Source of the DNA: Roseibium sp. Sym1
GTDB lineage: Bacteria; Pseudomonadota; Alphaproteobacteria; Rhizobiales; Stappiaceae
Reading direction: 5' to 3'
DNA: 64,000 nt
Assembly: GCF_027359675.1 (NCBI RefSeq)
Contig: NZ_CP114786.1
Coordinates: 6,112,501-6,176,500 of the forward strand
Shown: piece by piece, positions 34,801-43,910 of the stretch
Layout of the letters: every line of letters begins with the position of its first letter
How positions within the stretch are numbered: the first letter of the stretch is position 1
Position numbers and translations under genes: made by a program
Notes under the pieces: generated by a model
Seen by the model: only the letters and a program-made list of their open reading frames with translations
What the model was told of the DNA's origin: nothing
The model's database searches: none

Positions 34801-36427
34801 CTGGGAAATGCTCGCCCAGGCCCGGGAAAGCATAGACAATCCGCGGTGGGCCGTCGCCCGGGCAGACAGAACTGCGCAAACCGTTTCGGTGCAGCTTGCT
34901 GCTGAGCTGTTGTGCCCCGTCCGCGACGCAGAACCCCCTGTGCGTCAAGTGACGGCGCCCCATCTGCAACGTGTAGGCGATGTCCGGCACGGCACGATCA
35001 CTGGCCGTCTCAACGTGTTTCGCCAGATGCTCCGCCTGCCGGGCCAGCGCTGTCGGCGTACGCCCGGACAGCACGATCAATTCGGCACGCGTCTGCCGCG
35101 ATGCGGCGGGGCGGCTTGGAGGTTCTTCCAGCACAACATGGCAGTTGGAGCCGCCAAGCCCGAATGCGCTGACCCCCGCGCGCCTCGGGCTGTCCCCCCT
35201 GGGCCAGGGCTTGCATTCGGTGGCCACATAAAAGGGCGTTGCCGCAAAATCGATCTTCGGATTTGGCTCCGTCACATGCAAGGTGGGTGGAATCTCACCA
35301 TGTTTGAGCGCCAGAGACGCCTTGACCAACCCGGCAAGGCCCGCGGCCGCATCCAGATGGCCAATGTTGGATTTCACCGACCCGATGCCGCAATAACCGG
35401 TGCGATCAGTGTATTGACGGTAGGCGCGGGTCAGCGCCTCCACCTCGATCGGATCGCCGATCAGCGTGGCGGTGCCATGGGCTTCGACATAGCCAATTGT
35501 CTCTGGCGCCACGTTGGAGATGGCCAGCGCTTCCGATATCACGTCAATCTGGCCATCGACGGAGGGAGCGGTGTAGCCCGCCTTTCGGGCTCCGTCATTG
35601 TTGGTGGCCGATCCTCGGATGACCGCGTGGATTGTGTCGCGATCGGCCACGGCCTCTTCCATCCGCTTTAACAGAACAACGACGACACCATTGCCGCCGA
35701 CGATCCCATGGGCACGGGCATCAAAGGCGCGGCACATGCCGTCGGGGGCATAGATGCCCTCCTCCACGAAAGGATGCCCGGATTTCTGCGGCACGGTGAT
35801 CGACGCGCCGCCCACGATGGACATATCGCATTCCCCGTTGAGCAGCGCCTGACAGCCGTAATGCACGGCCACAAGCGAGGCCGAGCATGCCGTTTGAATG
35901 TTAACCGCGGGTCCCGCGAGGTTCAGTTTATAGGCAATTCTGGTGGCCAGATGGTTTCGGTCATTGCCGAGCAGAGCGTGAAACGGATCGATGTCGGAGC
36001 GGCCTGTCATCACGTTTGAAAACAGATAGCTGCTCATGCTCGAACACCCGAAGACCCCTACCCGGCTGTCATCCTCAAGGCTGCCGGCGTAGCCGCCGTC
36101 TTCCATCGCTTGCCAGGCGCATTCCAGCAAAACGCGCTGCTGCGGGTCCATGATCTCGGCCTCGCGGGGGCTGTAGCCAAAGAACTCCGCATCAAAAAGC
36201 CCGACATCCTCAAGGATCGCGCGGGCCTTGATGAAGTTCTTGTCGCGCGCAAGCTTTGGGCTGACCCCGGCCGCCAGGACCTCTTCTTCGGAAAAGAACG
36301 ACACACTGGCGGTCTTGTTTCTGAGATTGTCCCAATAGGCATCGCATGTGTCCGCACCCGGAAGGCGCAAGCTCCATCCAATAATGGCGATGTCATTTGT
36401 GTGGGTGTCATGATCATTGTTCATCAT
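31859..36427 (-). CDS. modular polyketide synthase KS-AT-KR-ACP
   Basis: 1522 residues from ATG 36427, which has a strong GGGGGAGG site 6-9 bases upstream and lies just past the preceding NRPS stop. KS at about 10-435: TACSAS, then EAHGTATLIGDP and KSNIGHLDAAAG supply Cys-His-His. AT at about 560-865: serine in GYSLGE, and AVHTP where malonyl ATs have HAFHS, so it is atypical and fits a non-malonyl unit. KR near 1155-1400: NADPH loop VLGGLGTIG, but the catalytic Tyr is replaced by His in GMAAHASVH (and Asn by His), so it is probably inactive. ACP near 1445-1515: DLGGHSLVGAQ. It is likely to use the hydroxymalonyl-ACP made by the adjacent genes. Confidence 0.88.
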   Translation of the reverse strand: MMNNDHDTHTNDIAIIGWSLRLPGADTCDAYWDNLRNKTASVSFFSEEEVLAAGVSPKLARDKNFIKARAILEDVGLFDAEFFGYSPREAEIMDPQQRVLLECAWQAMEDGGYAGSLEDDSRVGVFGCSSMSSYLFSNVMTGRSDIDPFHALLGNDRNHLATRIAYKLNLAGPAVNIQTACSASLVAVHYGCQALLNGECDMSIVGGASITVPQKSGHPFVEEGIYAPDGMCRAFDARAHGIVGGNGVVVVLLKRMEEAVADRDTIHAVIRGSATNNDGARKAGYTAPSVDGQIDVISEALAISNVAPETIGYVEAHGTATLIGDPIEVEALTRAYRQYTDRTGYCGIGSVKSNIGHLDAAAGLAGLVKASLALKHGEIPPTLHVTEPNPKIDFAATPFYVATECKPWPRGDSPRRAGVSAFGLGGSNCHVVLEEPPSRPAASRQTRAELIVLSGRTPTALARQAEHLAKHVETASDRAVPDIAYTLQMGRRHLTHRGFCVADGAQQLSSKLHRNGLRSSVCPGDGPPRIVYAFPGLGEHFPGMGKGLYETEAVYRDVVDRTLAQLQPHFETDLHEALLGGRDEGGAGKGIDFRGMVLGNKGRAASAATMDLQLQHSLLFVTELALARLYQGWGLGADGVLGYSLGEITAACIAGVFDEDGALKLVRERAALITACPPGSAAAVQLTPDIMRDVLPEGCAIAGENAPNTFTVAGTAEAIDALEDRVAKAGGVMRKLPIGRAVHTPALAEAVGPLKEILRTIDMSRPAIPVLSNLEGAWADPDHIASPEYWLEHMVRPVRMEKALNLLATGPHNVVLELGPGRSFSAWARQVSRDLMCLSALGHRYEQIDAREQVLQTVGSLWAAGAEPDWPQLHRGQGCGRVPLPTYPFERKLYWIDARPKTAKVPAGEPERKADLADWFYLPSWQRAEGPARGPSHNSNAKTWLLISDGSSDERMSNILRSQGISNLKTLWLGDLRDGDRAASSQKAKALLEDLKRREAFPDSILWLPAHTSGNGFNGKGAMERLGTGIAEVLVLAQALADVAPARNVDIAIATFDGQDVESRDIGHVDQAAIAALRLVVPQEYPNQRWRIVDIQHDDARALEGLAMEWIAETRTDLVALRGGLRWTHSFAPVKLPPAQRPVVREGDTYLVLGGLGTIGLTLAGYAAREARINLILAGDIGLTDDDVARGPGDAAPQQDKDLCAQLHELMACGTNIKVLDADLADEAAAQEVLARAKSVTGKIDVVIFAPGKAGLDGLASVSEASEALVNWHVEAKLAPLVRMAPLIDEAAPGSVVVTSSLSPVLGGLGMAAHASVHTAIDAFVRHKGRSGSPWITVNWNWADQSRNSKKSQLADLTGATVRSFEISNAEGAETFARVLDARPAAQVVVSSGALKDRIEQWTDLDNAAGPSSVASPEGTVYARPDIETPFVEPRGKIEKLLADIWAETLGVECVGANDSFFDLGGHSLVGAQTVVRLREIFGVNVSLKAMFTDPTLRASARVIEDLLDESADHLEQEKHAG

Positions 36428-36428
36428 C

Positions 36429-39400
36429 TCACACCTCCCCCGTTGGATGCTTTTGCGCCGTGCCCTGCCGCGTGCGGCCCAGGCGCTTTCGCTTCTGCGC
36501 CCTGCTTGTTCCTGTGCTTGCGGTTCTGGAGGAGGCCGTGTTTTCGGCGAGCCAGGACGCAAGCTCCCGAATGGTCCCATGTTCGATCAGGTCCGCGAGC
36601 GGCACCTGGCGCTGCAGCCTTTGGCTCAGGTGATGCTGGACCTGCACCAGAAGCAGGGAATGACCGCCCAAGGCGAAAAAGTTGTCGTCAATGCCTATGC
36701 CGGTTTTGCCAAGCAGGTTTTGCCAGACCTGGGCCACCACGTGCTGCATGTCTGATTTCGGCGCGCCGCCTGCACCGATCGTCTGCTCCGGCCCGATGCG
36801 CGCCAATGCGCTCCTGTCGATCTTGCCGCTTTTGGTCAGCGGCAGGCTCGCGTGCATTTCGTATCGTGACGGGATCATCGATTGGGGAAGAATGTCAGCG
36901 AGGAACCGGCGCAGCCCGGCGGGTTCAACGACCGCAGTGTCGCGGGTCTGCAGATGGGCGACCAGCATCGTGACACTGGCCTCCGACTGCTGGGCTGTGA
37001 CGGCACAAGCGGCAATGTCCGGATGGCGGGACAGCGCGGCTTCGATATCGCCGGGATCAATACGAACGCCGTGAAGCTTGATCTGATCGTCGATGCGCCC
37101 AAGAAAGACAAGCCTGCCATCCCCAAGGCCCGCGGCCAGGTCACCCGTGCGGAACGCGCGGGCCTCCCCGCCGGGTATATCCGGGTCTGGCGGGAACGCG
37201 CGGGAGGTCTCTTCGGGATTGCCATGATAACCAAGGGCGACAGCCGCGCCGCTCAGATAAATCTCCCCCGGAACGCCGGCTGGAACGAGATGTCCCGAGG
37301 GATCACGCAAGCTCAGACCATATCCCGCAAGCGGCCGTCCAATGGTCGGGCGTTCGTCCGCGGTGATCCTGACGGAGGTTGCATCCACCGTCGCCTCGGT
37401 CGGGCCGTAAATGTTGAAGGCCGCCACGTCGCGCAATCCCGCCAATCGCAGCCAAAGCACATCGTCCACCGCCTCGCCCGCCACCAACAGCACGCCGGGC
37501 CTTGGCACGTCGTGCTTGTCCAGCCCTGCATCCAGGAGGCTGCGGATATGGGTCGGGGTGGCATCAAGTATATCGATCGCCTGATCGCTCAACCATCGCA
37601 CCATTGCGGGCGGGTTCTTGCGCACCGTCTCATCAAGAATGCAAAGCTCATCACCGGACAAAAGGAAACAGATCTGCTGCATCGAGGCGTCGAAATCCAG
37701 CGGCGCATTCAGGGCGACTTTGGACGGGCGGTTCGGTCGGAGGTCCTGGAGCAGATCCGTGAGCGCATGAGACAAGGTCAACAGCGCGCGATGCGTTACG
37801 GCCACGCCTTTGGGCACGCCAGTCGATCCGGAGGTATGCATGATGTAGGCAAGAGATCCCGGCGCCGCCCTGTCAAACCTGTCCATCCGGGTGCCATCGG
37901 CGCGGTTGATCCCATCAAGATGGACAATCGACGCCCCGCTGCCCTCAAACACTTCAGCGTGCTCCGCCAGGGTCACGACCGCGCGTGCGCCGCAATTGTC
38001 GAGAATCCTCGCAATCCGCTCTTTGGGTATCTCAGGCGATACGGGAACAGAGCACCCGCCCGATTTCATGATCCCCAACATCGCCGCGATGGCTCCCGCC
38101 CCGCGCGGCAGGCACAGTCCGACCGGCACGTCCGTTTCTGCGCCAAGCTCAACCAACCGATGCGCGATGGCATCCGACCACGCCTCCAGATCGCCGTAAC
38201 TCAGCTTTCCCTCGCTCGTGGACACCGCAATCCGGGCTGGGGTTTTGCAGGCCTGATCCGAGAAGGCGGAGGCAAATGTCTCTTGCCCCGATTGCGCAGG
38301 GGGGGCCGCGACAAATGTGCCGTCCTTTTCGGCGTCCTGGCGTGGACAGGGCGATGCCTCTCCCAGCGTTGTCTCCGGATCTTGGGCGAAGGTCTTGAGA
38401 CAGCGGAGCACGTGACGGCCCGCCGCTTCGCTCAGCGGGGCCTCGAACCTGTTGGGATCGGCATCGATGTTGAGCGTGAACCCGGTCTCAGGCGTCCCGG
38501 TCAAACGCAATCGAAGGCCGCAGGCGTCGCCCTGATCCTGGGCCTTGACCACGCGCACGCAGCCCAGGTCACGCGATAGCGCACGCGCGTCCTCAAACAC
38601 GAAGGGAAAGACCGGGGCCCGTTCGGGAGCATCCATGGCGTCCCCGTGCCAGCGGAAGGCGGGCTGCCACACATCCGCCGCCTGCATCGATGCCTCCACC
38701 GAACCGACCAAATCGCGCAGCGTCGTCATTTCATCAAGGGGCACGGATATGGGAAGACAGGTGCGGCAGCGCCCGATCACGTCTTCGATGCCCTCAATCC
38801 TGCGCAGGCTGCCGGCAAGGCCCAGAACCGGTTTCGTGTCACGCGCCATGCGGCCAATAACAAGACCCCAGACTGCGCAGACGACAGAAGCTGCCGTGGC
38901 CCCCATCCTGTCGGCCAGACGGTCCAGCTCCCGGGACATCCCGGAGGTCAGCGGGATGGATGTGAGATGCCTTGCCGGCTGCGGCGCCTGGCGCGCGCGA
39001 TTTGTTTCCACAGGCAGCCTTTCCCCGGCAAGCTCCGCAAAATCGCGGCCGGAACGGGCCTGATACCAAAAGGCCTCTCCCTCCGTCGCCGCCTCGCTTT
39101 TGGCAACGCCTTCCAGCCAATTGACCACTTCCTCGAATGGCAGGGTCTCGGACCGGTCCTCCGGGTTCACCAATTCCCCGGCAAACTGACTGCACAACAA
39201 CCCAAGCCCCTCGGCATCCACCCAAAGGGCGGCGGCATCCATCATCACCAGATGTTCCTCAGGTGAGAGCCGACAGACGCCGACCACGGCCCCCAAGTCG
39301 TTGGTCCCGCTGTCGATTGTCTCGGCAAGGCGCACGATGGCCGTGTCCAAATCGCCATTCGTCTGGGCCGGCGCGATAATGATGTTGGGGTCGGTCTTGC

Positions 39401-39635
39401 CGGGCCGCTGCATGGGCACGCGCAAGCCTTTAACGGTCAAAAGCGTGCTCCCCAATACGGGATGGCGGCTCATCACCCGGTTTGCGGTTTCGGCAAGCTC
39501 CGAGGTATCGAACTTTCCCTGAACCCTGACCCAAACGCGGGCCCGAAGCGCCTCTGGCTTATCCACCCCCATGGCAGCCGCGCGCTGCAACAGCAGAAGC
39601 TGTTCAGGAACGAGGCTATAGGTGTGCTGGTCCAT
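36429..39635 (-). CDS. NRPS with degenerate N-terminal condensation/interface domain, A and PCP
   Basis: 1068 residues from ATG 39635, with GGAGGA upstream and overlapping the dioxygenase stop region. The N-terminal 430 residues are a C-type fold in which HHxxxDG is replaced by AALWVDA, so both His are lost. The A domain follows at about 450-960 (IMHTSGSTGVPKGV) and a PCP near 985-1050 (GGHSLLLV). The binding pocket read against GrsA is D A Q D L A I V D, close to the glutamine code DAQDLGVVD, so a Gln-like or related residue is predicted, not certain. A catalytically dead C domain beside a SyrP-type dioxygenase fits the interface domains known from some siderophore NRPSs, which recruit a beta-hydroxylase. 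That role is inferred. Confidence 0.85.
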   Translation of the reverse strand: MDQHTYSLVPEQLLLLQRAAAMGVDKPEALRARVWVRVQGKFDTSELAETANRVMSRHPVLGSTLLTVKGLRVPMQRPGKTDPNIIIAPAQTNGDLDTAIVRLAETIDSGTNDLGAVVGVCRLSPEEHLVMMDAAALWVDAEGLGLLCSQFAGELVNPEDRSETLPFEEVVNWLEGVAKSEAATEGEAFWYQARSGRDFAELAGERLPVETNRARQAPQPARHLTSIPLTSGMSRELDRLADRMGATAASVVCAVWGLVIGRMARDTKPVLGLAGSLRRIEGIEDVIGRCRTCLPISVPLDEMTTLRDLVGSVEASMQAADVWQPAFRWHGDAMDAPERAPVFPFVFEDARALSRDLGCVRVVKAQDQGDACGLRLRLTGTPETGFTLNIDADPNRFEAPLSEAAGRHVLRCLKTFAQDPETTLGEASPCPRQDAEKDGTFVAAPPAQSGQETFASAFSDQACKTPARIAVSTSEGKLSYGDLEAWSDAIAHRLVELGAETDVPVGLCLPRGAGAIAAMLGIMKSGGCSVPVSPEIPKERIARILDNCGARAVVTLAEHAEVFEGSGASIVHLDGINRADGTRMDRFDRAAPGSLAYIMHTSGSTGVPKGVAVTHRALLTLSHALTDLLQDLRPNRPSKVALNAPLDFDASMQQICFLLSGDELCILDETVRKNPPAMVRWLSDQAIDILDATPTHIRSLLDAGLDKHDVPRPGVLLVAGEAVDDVLWLRLAGLRDVAAFNIYGPTEATVDATSVRITADERPTIGRPLAGYGLSLRDPSGHLVPAGVPGEIYLSGAAVALGYHGNPEETSRAFPPDPDIPGGEARAFRTGDLAAGLGDGRLVFLGRIDDQIKLHGVRIDPGDIEAALSRHPDIAACAVTAQQSEASVTMLVAHLQTRDTAVVEPAGLRRFLADILPQSMIPSRYEMHASLPLTKSGKIDRSALARIGPEQTIGAGGAPKSDMQHVVAQVWQNLLGKTGIGIDDNFFALGGHSLLLVQVQHHLSQRLQRQVPLADLIEHGTIRELASWLAENTASSRTASTGTSRAQKRKRLGRTRQGTAQKHPTGEV

Positions 39636-39636
39636 C

Positions 39637-40695
39637 TCAGCCTCCTCCACGGTCCGAGCCGGTATCCGGGCGCGCGGCGGCACACGTTTCATCTGACAGG
39701 GGCCCCGCCATCGCGACAGCAATTTTGCGATCCCCCCGGAAAGGATCGCGCCCATGGGCGACGCGCATATTGTCCAGGATCAAAAGGTCGTTGCGTTGCC
39801 AGGAAAACCGCACGCTTTCTTCGGCAAAGGCCTCATGCAGGGTTTGGGCCTCGTCATCCGGAATGGGGTTTCCATCCGCGAAGGTCACGGTGGAGGGCAG
39901 TTGCTCCGGCGGCAGGCCGCGAAAGGCATCGGGCAAGGCGGTCGGATGGAAGAACGCGGCGTGGTTGAACCAGACCGGCACGTTCAAATCCGGATGACGC
40001 CGCATGGCCGGTACAGTGCGCACGGTCTCCAGCGCACCATCATCCCGCCACTGAAACTGCAGACCGCGCTGACGGCACAGCGCCTCGACCTCTGCGGGGC
40101 TGCCCGTTTGAAAGGCCTCCTGCCAGCCCATACCAATGGGGCCACCGTAAATCCTCCGATAGCGCAATCCCTTGCGCGCAAATGACGACAGAAGCGGATC
40201 CCCGACCCGGTCGGCCAGACGCATCAGATCCACAAGCGGTGTTGCGCCGCCATCCTCGGCCTCGGTCGTGCAGAAAAACCCGATCCAGCGTGGCCAGGAC
40301 GCGGCGTAAGAGTTTTCGCAATGCGGGAAAATGGATTGATCGGGCGGATATTCGGTGGATGTATAGCTGCGTTTGCCAAGCGCGGTTCGGGGAGAAGAGC
40401 GCTCGGTGTATTCCAAAAGCGGCCCGGCGAAGGCGGAAAAGATGGCTTCAAATCCGGCATGTCCGCCAATGTCAAAGCCCCGGAACAGAACGGCCCCCGA
40501 TGTGTTGAGATCCTTGCGGACCTCGTCCTGGTGATCTCCGATCCATGCCTCCAGATCCACATGGGACGTGGCGGGCACACGCACCAGTGGGAAACCGTGC
40601 GGCGTCACTTCGGGGCCAGGCTGGACCAGGGCATCCGGTCGGGGTGCGAATGCTCTGGGTCGCTCGGCGAAGGAAAACGGAGAGTTCCTGGTCAT
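39637..40695 (-). CDS. SyrP-like Fe(II)/2-oxoglutarate amino-acid beta-hydroxylase
   Basis: 352 residues. The facial triad is visible as FPHCENSYAASWP near residue 117 (His and Glu) and a distal His in NMRVAHGRDPF near 312. LRYRRIYGG near 176 and VWFNHAAFF near 240 are further TauD/SyrP blocks. SyrP-type enzymes hydroxylate the beta-carbon of an aminoacyl group held on a PCP. Its gene lies between A-PCP-C and degenerate-C-A-PCP genes, overlapping the upstream stop (ATGA) and almost touching the downstream start. The neighbour with a dead C domain is the likely partner. Which aminoacyl-PCP is hydroxylated is not shown by the sequence. Confidence 0.85.
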   Translation of the reverse strand: MTRNSPFSFAERPRAFAPRPDALVQPGPEVTPHGFPLVRVPATSHVDLEAWIGDHQDEVRKDLNTSGAVLFRGFDIGGHAGFEAIFSAFAGPLLEYTERSSPRTALGKRSYTSTEYPPDQSIFPHCENSYAASWPRWIGFFCTTEAEDGGATPLVDLMRLADRVGDPLLSSFARKGLRYRRIYGGPIGMGWQEAFQTGSPAEVEALCRQRGLQFQWRDDGALETVRTVPAMRRHPDLNVPVWFNHAAFFHPTALPDAFRGLPPEQLPSTVTFADGNPIPDDEAQTLHEAFAEESVRFSWQRNDLLILDNMRVAHGRDPFRGDRKIAVAMAGPLSDETCAAARPDTGSDRGGG

Positions 40696-43600
40696 GTCTC
40701 TGTCAACGCTTCCGAGGGAACGCGCCGCAGCGCGCTCAGAGTTTCGTGTGATTGACCGGCGGCCGCCCAGGCTTTGGATGACATCTGTTGAAATGCATCC
40801 AGCCTGATCTCCGGGGTGCGCAGAACCGTCCGCAACGTTGTTTCGAACGCTTTCAGCAGATCGCGGATGGTGCTGGCAAGGAAGACATCGGTGTCATACT
40901 CCGCCACCAGTTCCAGGCCGTCTGCCGTTTCTTGATAACGCAGTGTCAGATCCAGATGGGCCGTGCCCCGGTGCAATTCGACGGGCGTGGCCGTGATGCC
41001 GGAAAGCGCGATCTCGGGCCGGGGCCCGGTCTGGCCGACCAGTTTCACGGAAAAGAGCGGTGCCACCGGGTCGGCCGAGCCGCGCACCGTCTGGACCATC
41101 ATGTCAAACGGCAGGCCCTGATGATCAAAGGCTGAAATTGTTGTGCTGCGCACGCGCGCGAGCAATTCGGAGACACGCGGATTGCCCGACAAGTCGCAAC
41201 GCAGCGGCACCTGTTCGACAAAAAAGCCGACGACATCCTCCATGCTTGGGTCGGCGCGGCCCGCCAGATCGGTGCCGATCAGGATATCGTTGCTGCCGCT
41301 TCGCTGTTGCAGCACAATCGCAAACAACGCAAGCATGACCATGAACACCGTGGCATCAGATTGGCTGGCAAATTCTGCAAGATTTTGCATCTGATCGCGC
41401 CCAATGGACAGGCGCTCCAGTTCACCCTGAAACCGGCGCATGGCTTGCCGGGACTTGTCGGGCTTGAGCAACGGTCGGGACGACATCCCGTTCAGCGCCT
41501 CGGTCCAATAGTCTCGCAATCGCATGACGTCATTGCCGGCCAGCAATTTGGCCTCTGCCTGCACATGATCCGGGAAATGCCCACACGGGTCTGGAAGCCC
41601 GGGGGGCTTGCCCTCCACCAGCGCGGTGTAGAGGTTCGACAGGTCAGCGGCCATGATCGCGCAGCTCCACATGTCGCTGCAAATGTGATGAACAGCCATG
41701 ACCGCGACGTGCTCTTCCGGGGCGATCTGAAAGATCGAGAGGCGCGCCAAAGGGCCATTGTTCAAATCGAACGGCGCGGCGATGTCTGAGGCCGCCGCCT
41801 CCATCGCCTTGCTCATACGGTGATGGCCGGGAACGGATTGCAGATCGGTCCAGCGAAACTCAGGCGACAAGCTTGTGTTGATGATCGCGTTCGGCGCCCC
41901 GGCGTTGCTTTCGATGCTCAGGCGGAGTTGGGGGTGCCGTTGATGCAGGGCAAGAAAGGCTTGCTCAAGCGCCATCTTGTCCAGCGGGCCCTCCAGGTGA
42001 AAGGCGCAATGCACATTGTAGACGCCCTTGTCGGCGGCGAGCTGGTTGAGAAACCACAGCCGCCTTTGCCCGGATGTCAGCCCGTCGCCCTGCCCCGCCG
42101 GGTCCGTGCGGATCACCTCCAGATCGCGGGGGATCAGCATTTGCGCCATCTCGGACAGTCTGGAAAACTGAAACACATCCGCCAGAGACATGCGCACATC
42201 CAGTTCGGTCTCAATGCGCGCTTGCAGCTGCATGGCCAGGAGTGAGTGGCCTCCCATGTCAAAGAAATCGGCCTCGGGTGAGGCTGGAGACCTGCCCAAG
42301 AGGGCATGCCAAATGACGGCAAGACGCGCCTCGTCAGGGGTAAGCGCCCGCATCGCGGGAGCGTCCTCTGGCGCGCGGTGGGTCGCGAGTTTTTTGCGAT
42401 CGATCTTGCCCGTGTGTGTCAGTGGAAACGCTTCGTGAAAAACAATCCTGGACGGCACCATCGCGGCCGGCAAAACACGGGAGAGGTTGCTTCGAATAGC
42501 CGAGGCGGTGGTTGATGCGCTGTCCCTTGTCAGAATATGCGCCACAAGATGCTGGCGATCCTCAGCGTCGCCATCTGCCAGCACGACAGCATCCGCCACA
42601 TGGGGCAAGCCGCCAAGCGCGGCCTCGACCTCGCTCGGCTCAATCCGGACACCGCTGATCTTGAGCTGAGCGTCCTGTCGTCCGACAAAGTCCAGACACC
42701 CGTCATCCAGCACCCTGCCGATATCGCCCGTCCGGTAAGCCACTTTGCCATCTTGATCGGGATGGAAACGATCAGCCGTGGCTTTGGCATCCCCGAGATA
42801 CCCAAGGCTTTGCCGGTCGGAGACCAGCCATATCTCTCCCAGCTCACCAATGGCGCAGGGGCGGCCGACCGGGTTCAGCACCCGAATCTCGAAACCGCGC
42901 CGTGCATGCCCGACCGGAACGCGCGAACGCTTGGCATCTTCCCGGGTCAAAATCTTCCAGACGCTGAACACCGTGCATTCGGTGGCCCCGTACAGGTTCG
43001 CAATGGGCGCGCGCTCCCCGAAAAGGGATTGCCAGCGCCGCAGCATATCGGGCGTCACCACCTCCCCGGCCAGAAGGACAAGCCGCAAGCGATCGAGCCG
43101 CACGGCAACAGACGGGTCAGTCTCAATGGCTTCCAGCATCGTGCGGAAGAGGGTCGGCACCGCGGCCAGGACCGTGATCCTGGCGTCAATGGCCCAGCTG
43201 ACACGCGACGCCCCTTCAAGGGCGTCCGGTGGCGGGATAACCACGCAGGCCCCTGAAACCAGCGGTGTGAGGATGTCTTTCAAACTGGCGTCAGACCCGA
43301 TCGCTCCGAAATGGCTGAAGCGGTCTGCCTGAGAGACCGAAAGCGCCTCCGCCTGCCATGTCACGAAATCGGCGAGGCTTTCCGCACTGCCCACTATGGC
43401 CTTTGGCATGCCCGTGGAGCCCGATGTGAAGAAGACGTAAGCGGGCGTTCCCGAAAGACCCGGTACATCCGGCGCATGGCGAAACCCGCCCTGTCCTCCG
43501 CGCGTTTCGCGATCCATGATCTGTCCATCGGCACGGACAACCAGAATATCGACCGCCGCGTCCCCAAGGATCGCCCGGGCGCGGTCAGCAAGTTCGGGCG

Positions 43601-43910
43601 TCGTGATCAGGACCGCGGGCGACACCATTGTCACCAACTGGCTCAATCGCCCATCGGGATCCATCGGGTCACAGGGCACATAGACTGCTCCCGCGCGCAA
43701 GCAGGCGACAAGTGCCACGGGAAGTGCCGGGGTCTTGCCCGTGAAGGCGCAAACAGCCTGGGACCGGTGCGGTGTGAGCTCGGCGGCCAAACGTTCGGCT
43801 CGCAGGTCCAGTTCGCCGCGGGACAGACACCCGCCCGGCCCGTCCACGGCAATCGCGTCAGGTTGCGCGGCGGCTTGGCGCCGAAACTCTATGTCCAGCT
43901 GACGGCTCAC
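40692..43910 (-). CDS. NRPS A-PCP-C
   Basis: 1072 residues from a GTG start overlapping the upstream stop. A domain at about 1-510 (FFTSGSTGMPKAIVG and YRTGDIGRVLDDG), PCP near 530-600 (DMGGHSLLAMQ), then a condensation domain to the end (RRLWFLNQL, then HHICSDMWSC). The pocket reads D A K A L A L V F, which I cannot match to a known substrate. The order A-PCP-C means its condensation domain passes its own aminoacyl chain to the PCP of the next protein, most simply the A-PCP-containing gene downstream. It is translationally coupled to both neighbours. Confidence 0.86.
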   Translation of the reverse strand: MSRQLDIEFRRQAAAQPDAIAVDGPGGCLSRGELDLRAERLAAELTPHRSQAVCAFTGKTPALPVALVACLRAGAVYVPCDPMDPDGRLSQLVTMVSPAVLITTPELADRARAILGDAAVDILVVRADGQIMDRETRGGQGGFRHAPDVPGLSGTPAYVFFTSGSTGMPKAIVGSAESLADFVTWQAEALSVSQADRFSHFGAIGSDASLKDILTPLVSGACVVIPPPDALEGASRVSWAIDARITVLAAVPTLFRTMLEAIETDPSVAVRLDRLRLVLLAGEVVTPDMLRRWQSLFGERAPIANLYGATECTVFSVWKILTREDAKRSRVPVGHARRGFEIRVLNPVGRPCAIGELGEIWLVSDRQSLGYLGDAKATADRFHPDQDGKVAYRTGDIGRVLDDGCLDFVGRQDAQLKISGVRIEPSEVEAALGGLPHVADAVVLADGDAEDRQHLVAHILTRDSASTTASAIRSNLSRVLPAAMVPSRIVFHEAFPLTHTGKIDRKKLATHRAPEDAPAMRALTPDEARLAVIWHALLGRSPASPEADFFDMGGHSLLAMQLQARIETELDVRMSLADVFQFSRLSEMAQMLIPRDLEVIRTDPAGQGDGLTSGQRRLWFLNQLAADKGVYNVHCAFHLEGPLDKMALEQAFLALHQRHPQLRLSIESNAGAPNAIINTSLSPEFRWTDLQSVPGHHRMSKAMEAAASDIAAPFDLNNGPLARLSIFQIAPEEHVAVMAVHHICSDMWSCAIMAADLSNLYTALVEGKPPGLPDPCGHFPDHVQAEAKLLAGNDVMRLRDYWTEALNGMSSRPLLKPDKSRQAMRRFQGELERLSIGRDQMQNLAEFASQSDATVFMVMLALFAIVLQQRSGSNDILIGTDLAGRADPSMEDVVGFFVEQVPLRCDLSGNPRVSELLARVRSTTISAFDHQGLPFDMMVQTVRGSADPVAPLFSVKLVGQTGPRPEIALSGITATPVELHRGTAHLDLTLRYQETADGLELVAEYDTDVFLASTIRDLLKAFETTLRTVLRTPEIRLDAFQQMSSKAWAAAGQSHETLSALRRVPSEALTET

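Noticed and set aside
33617..35671. 684-residue open frame antisense to the PKS gene
   Set aside because: Same reason: shadow of an identified PKS with no domain content.
36882..38579. 565-residue open frame antisense to the NRPS gene
   Set aside because: Shadow of the A-PCP coding strand; no family features.
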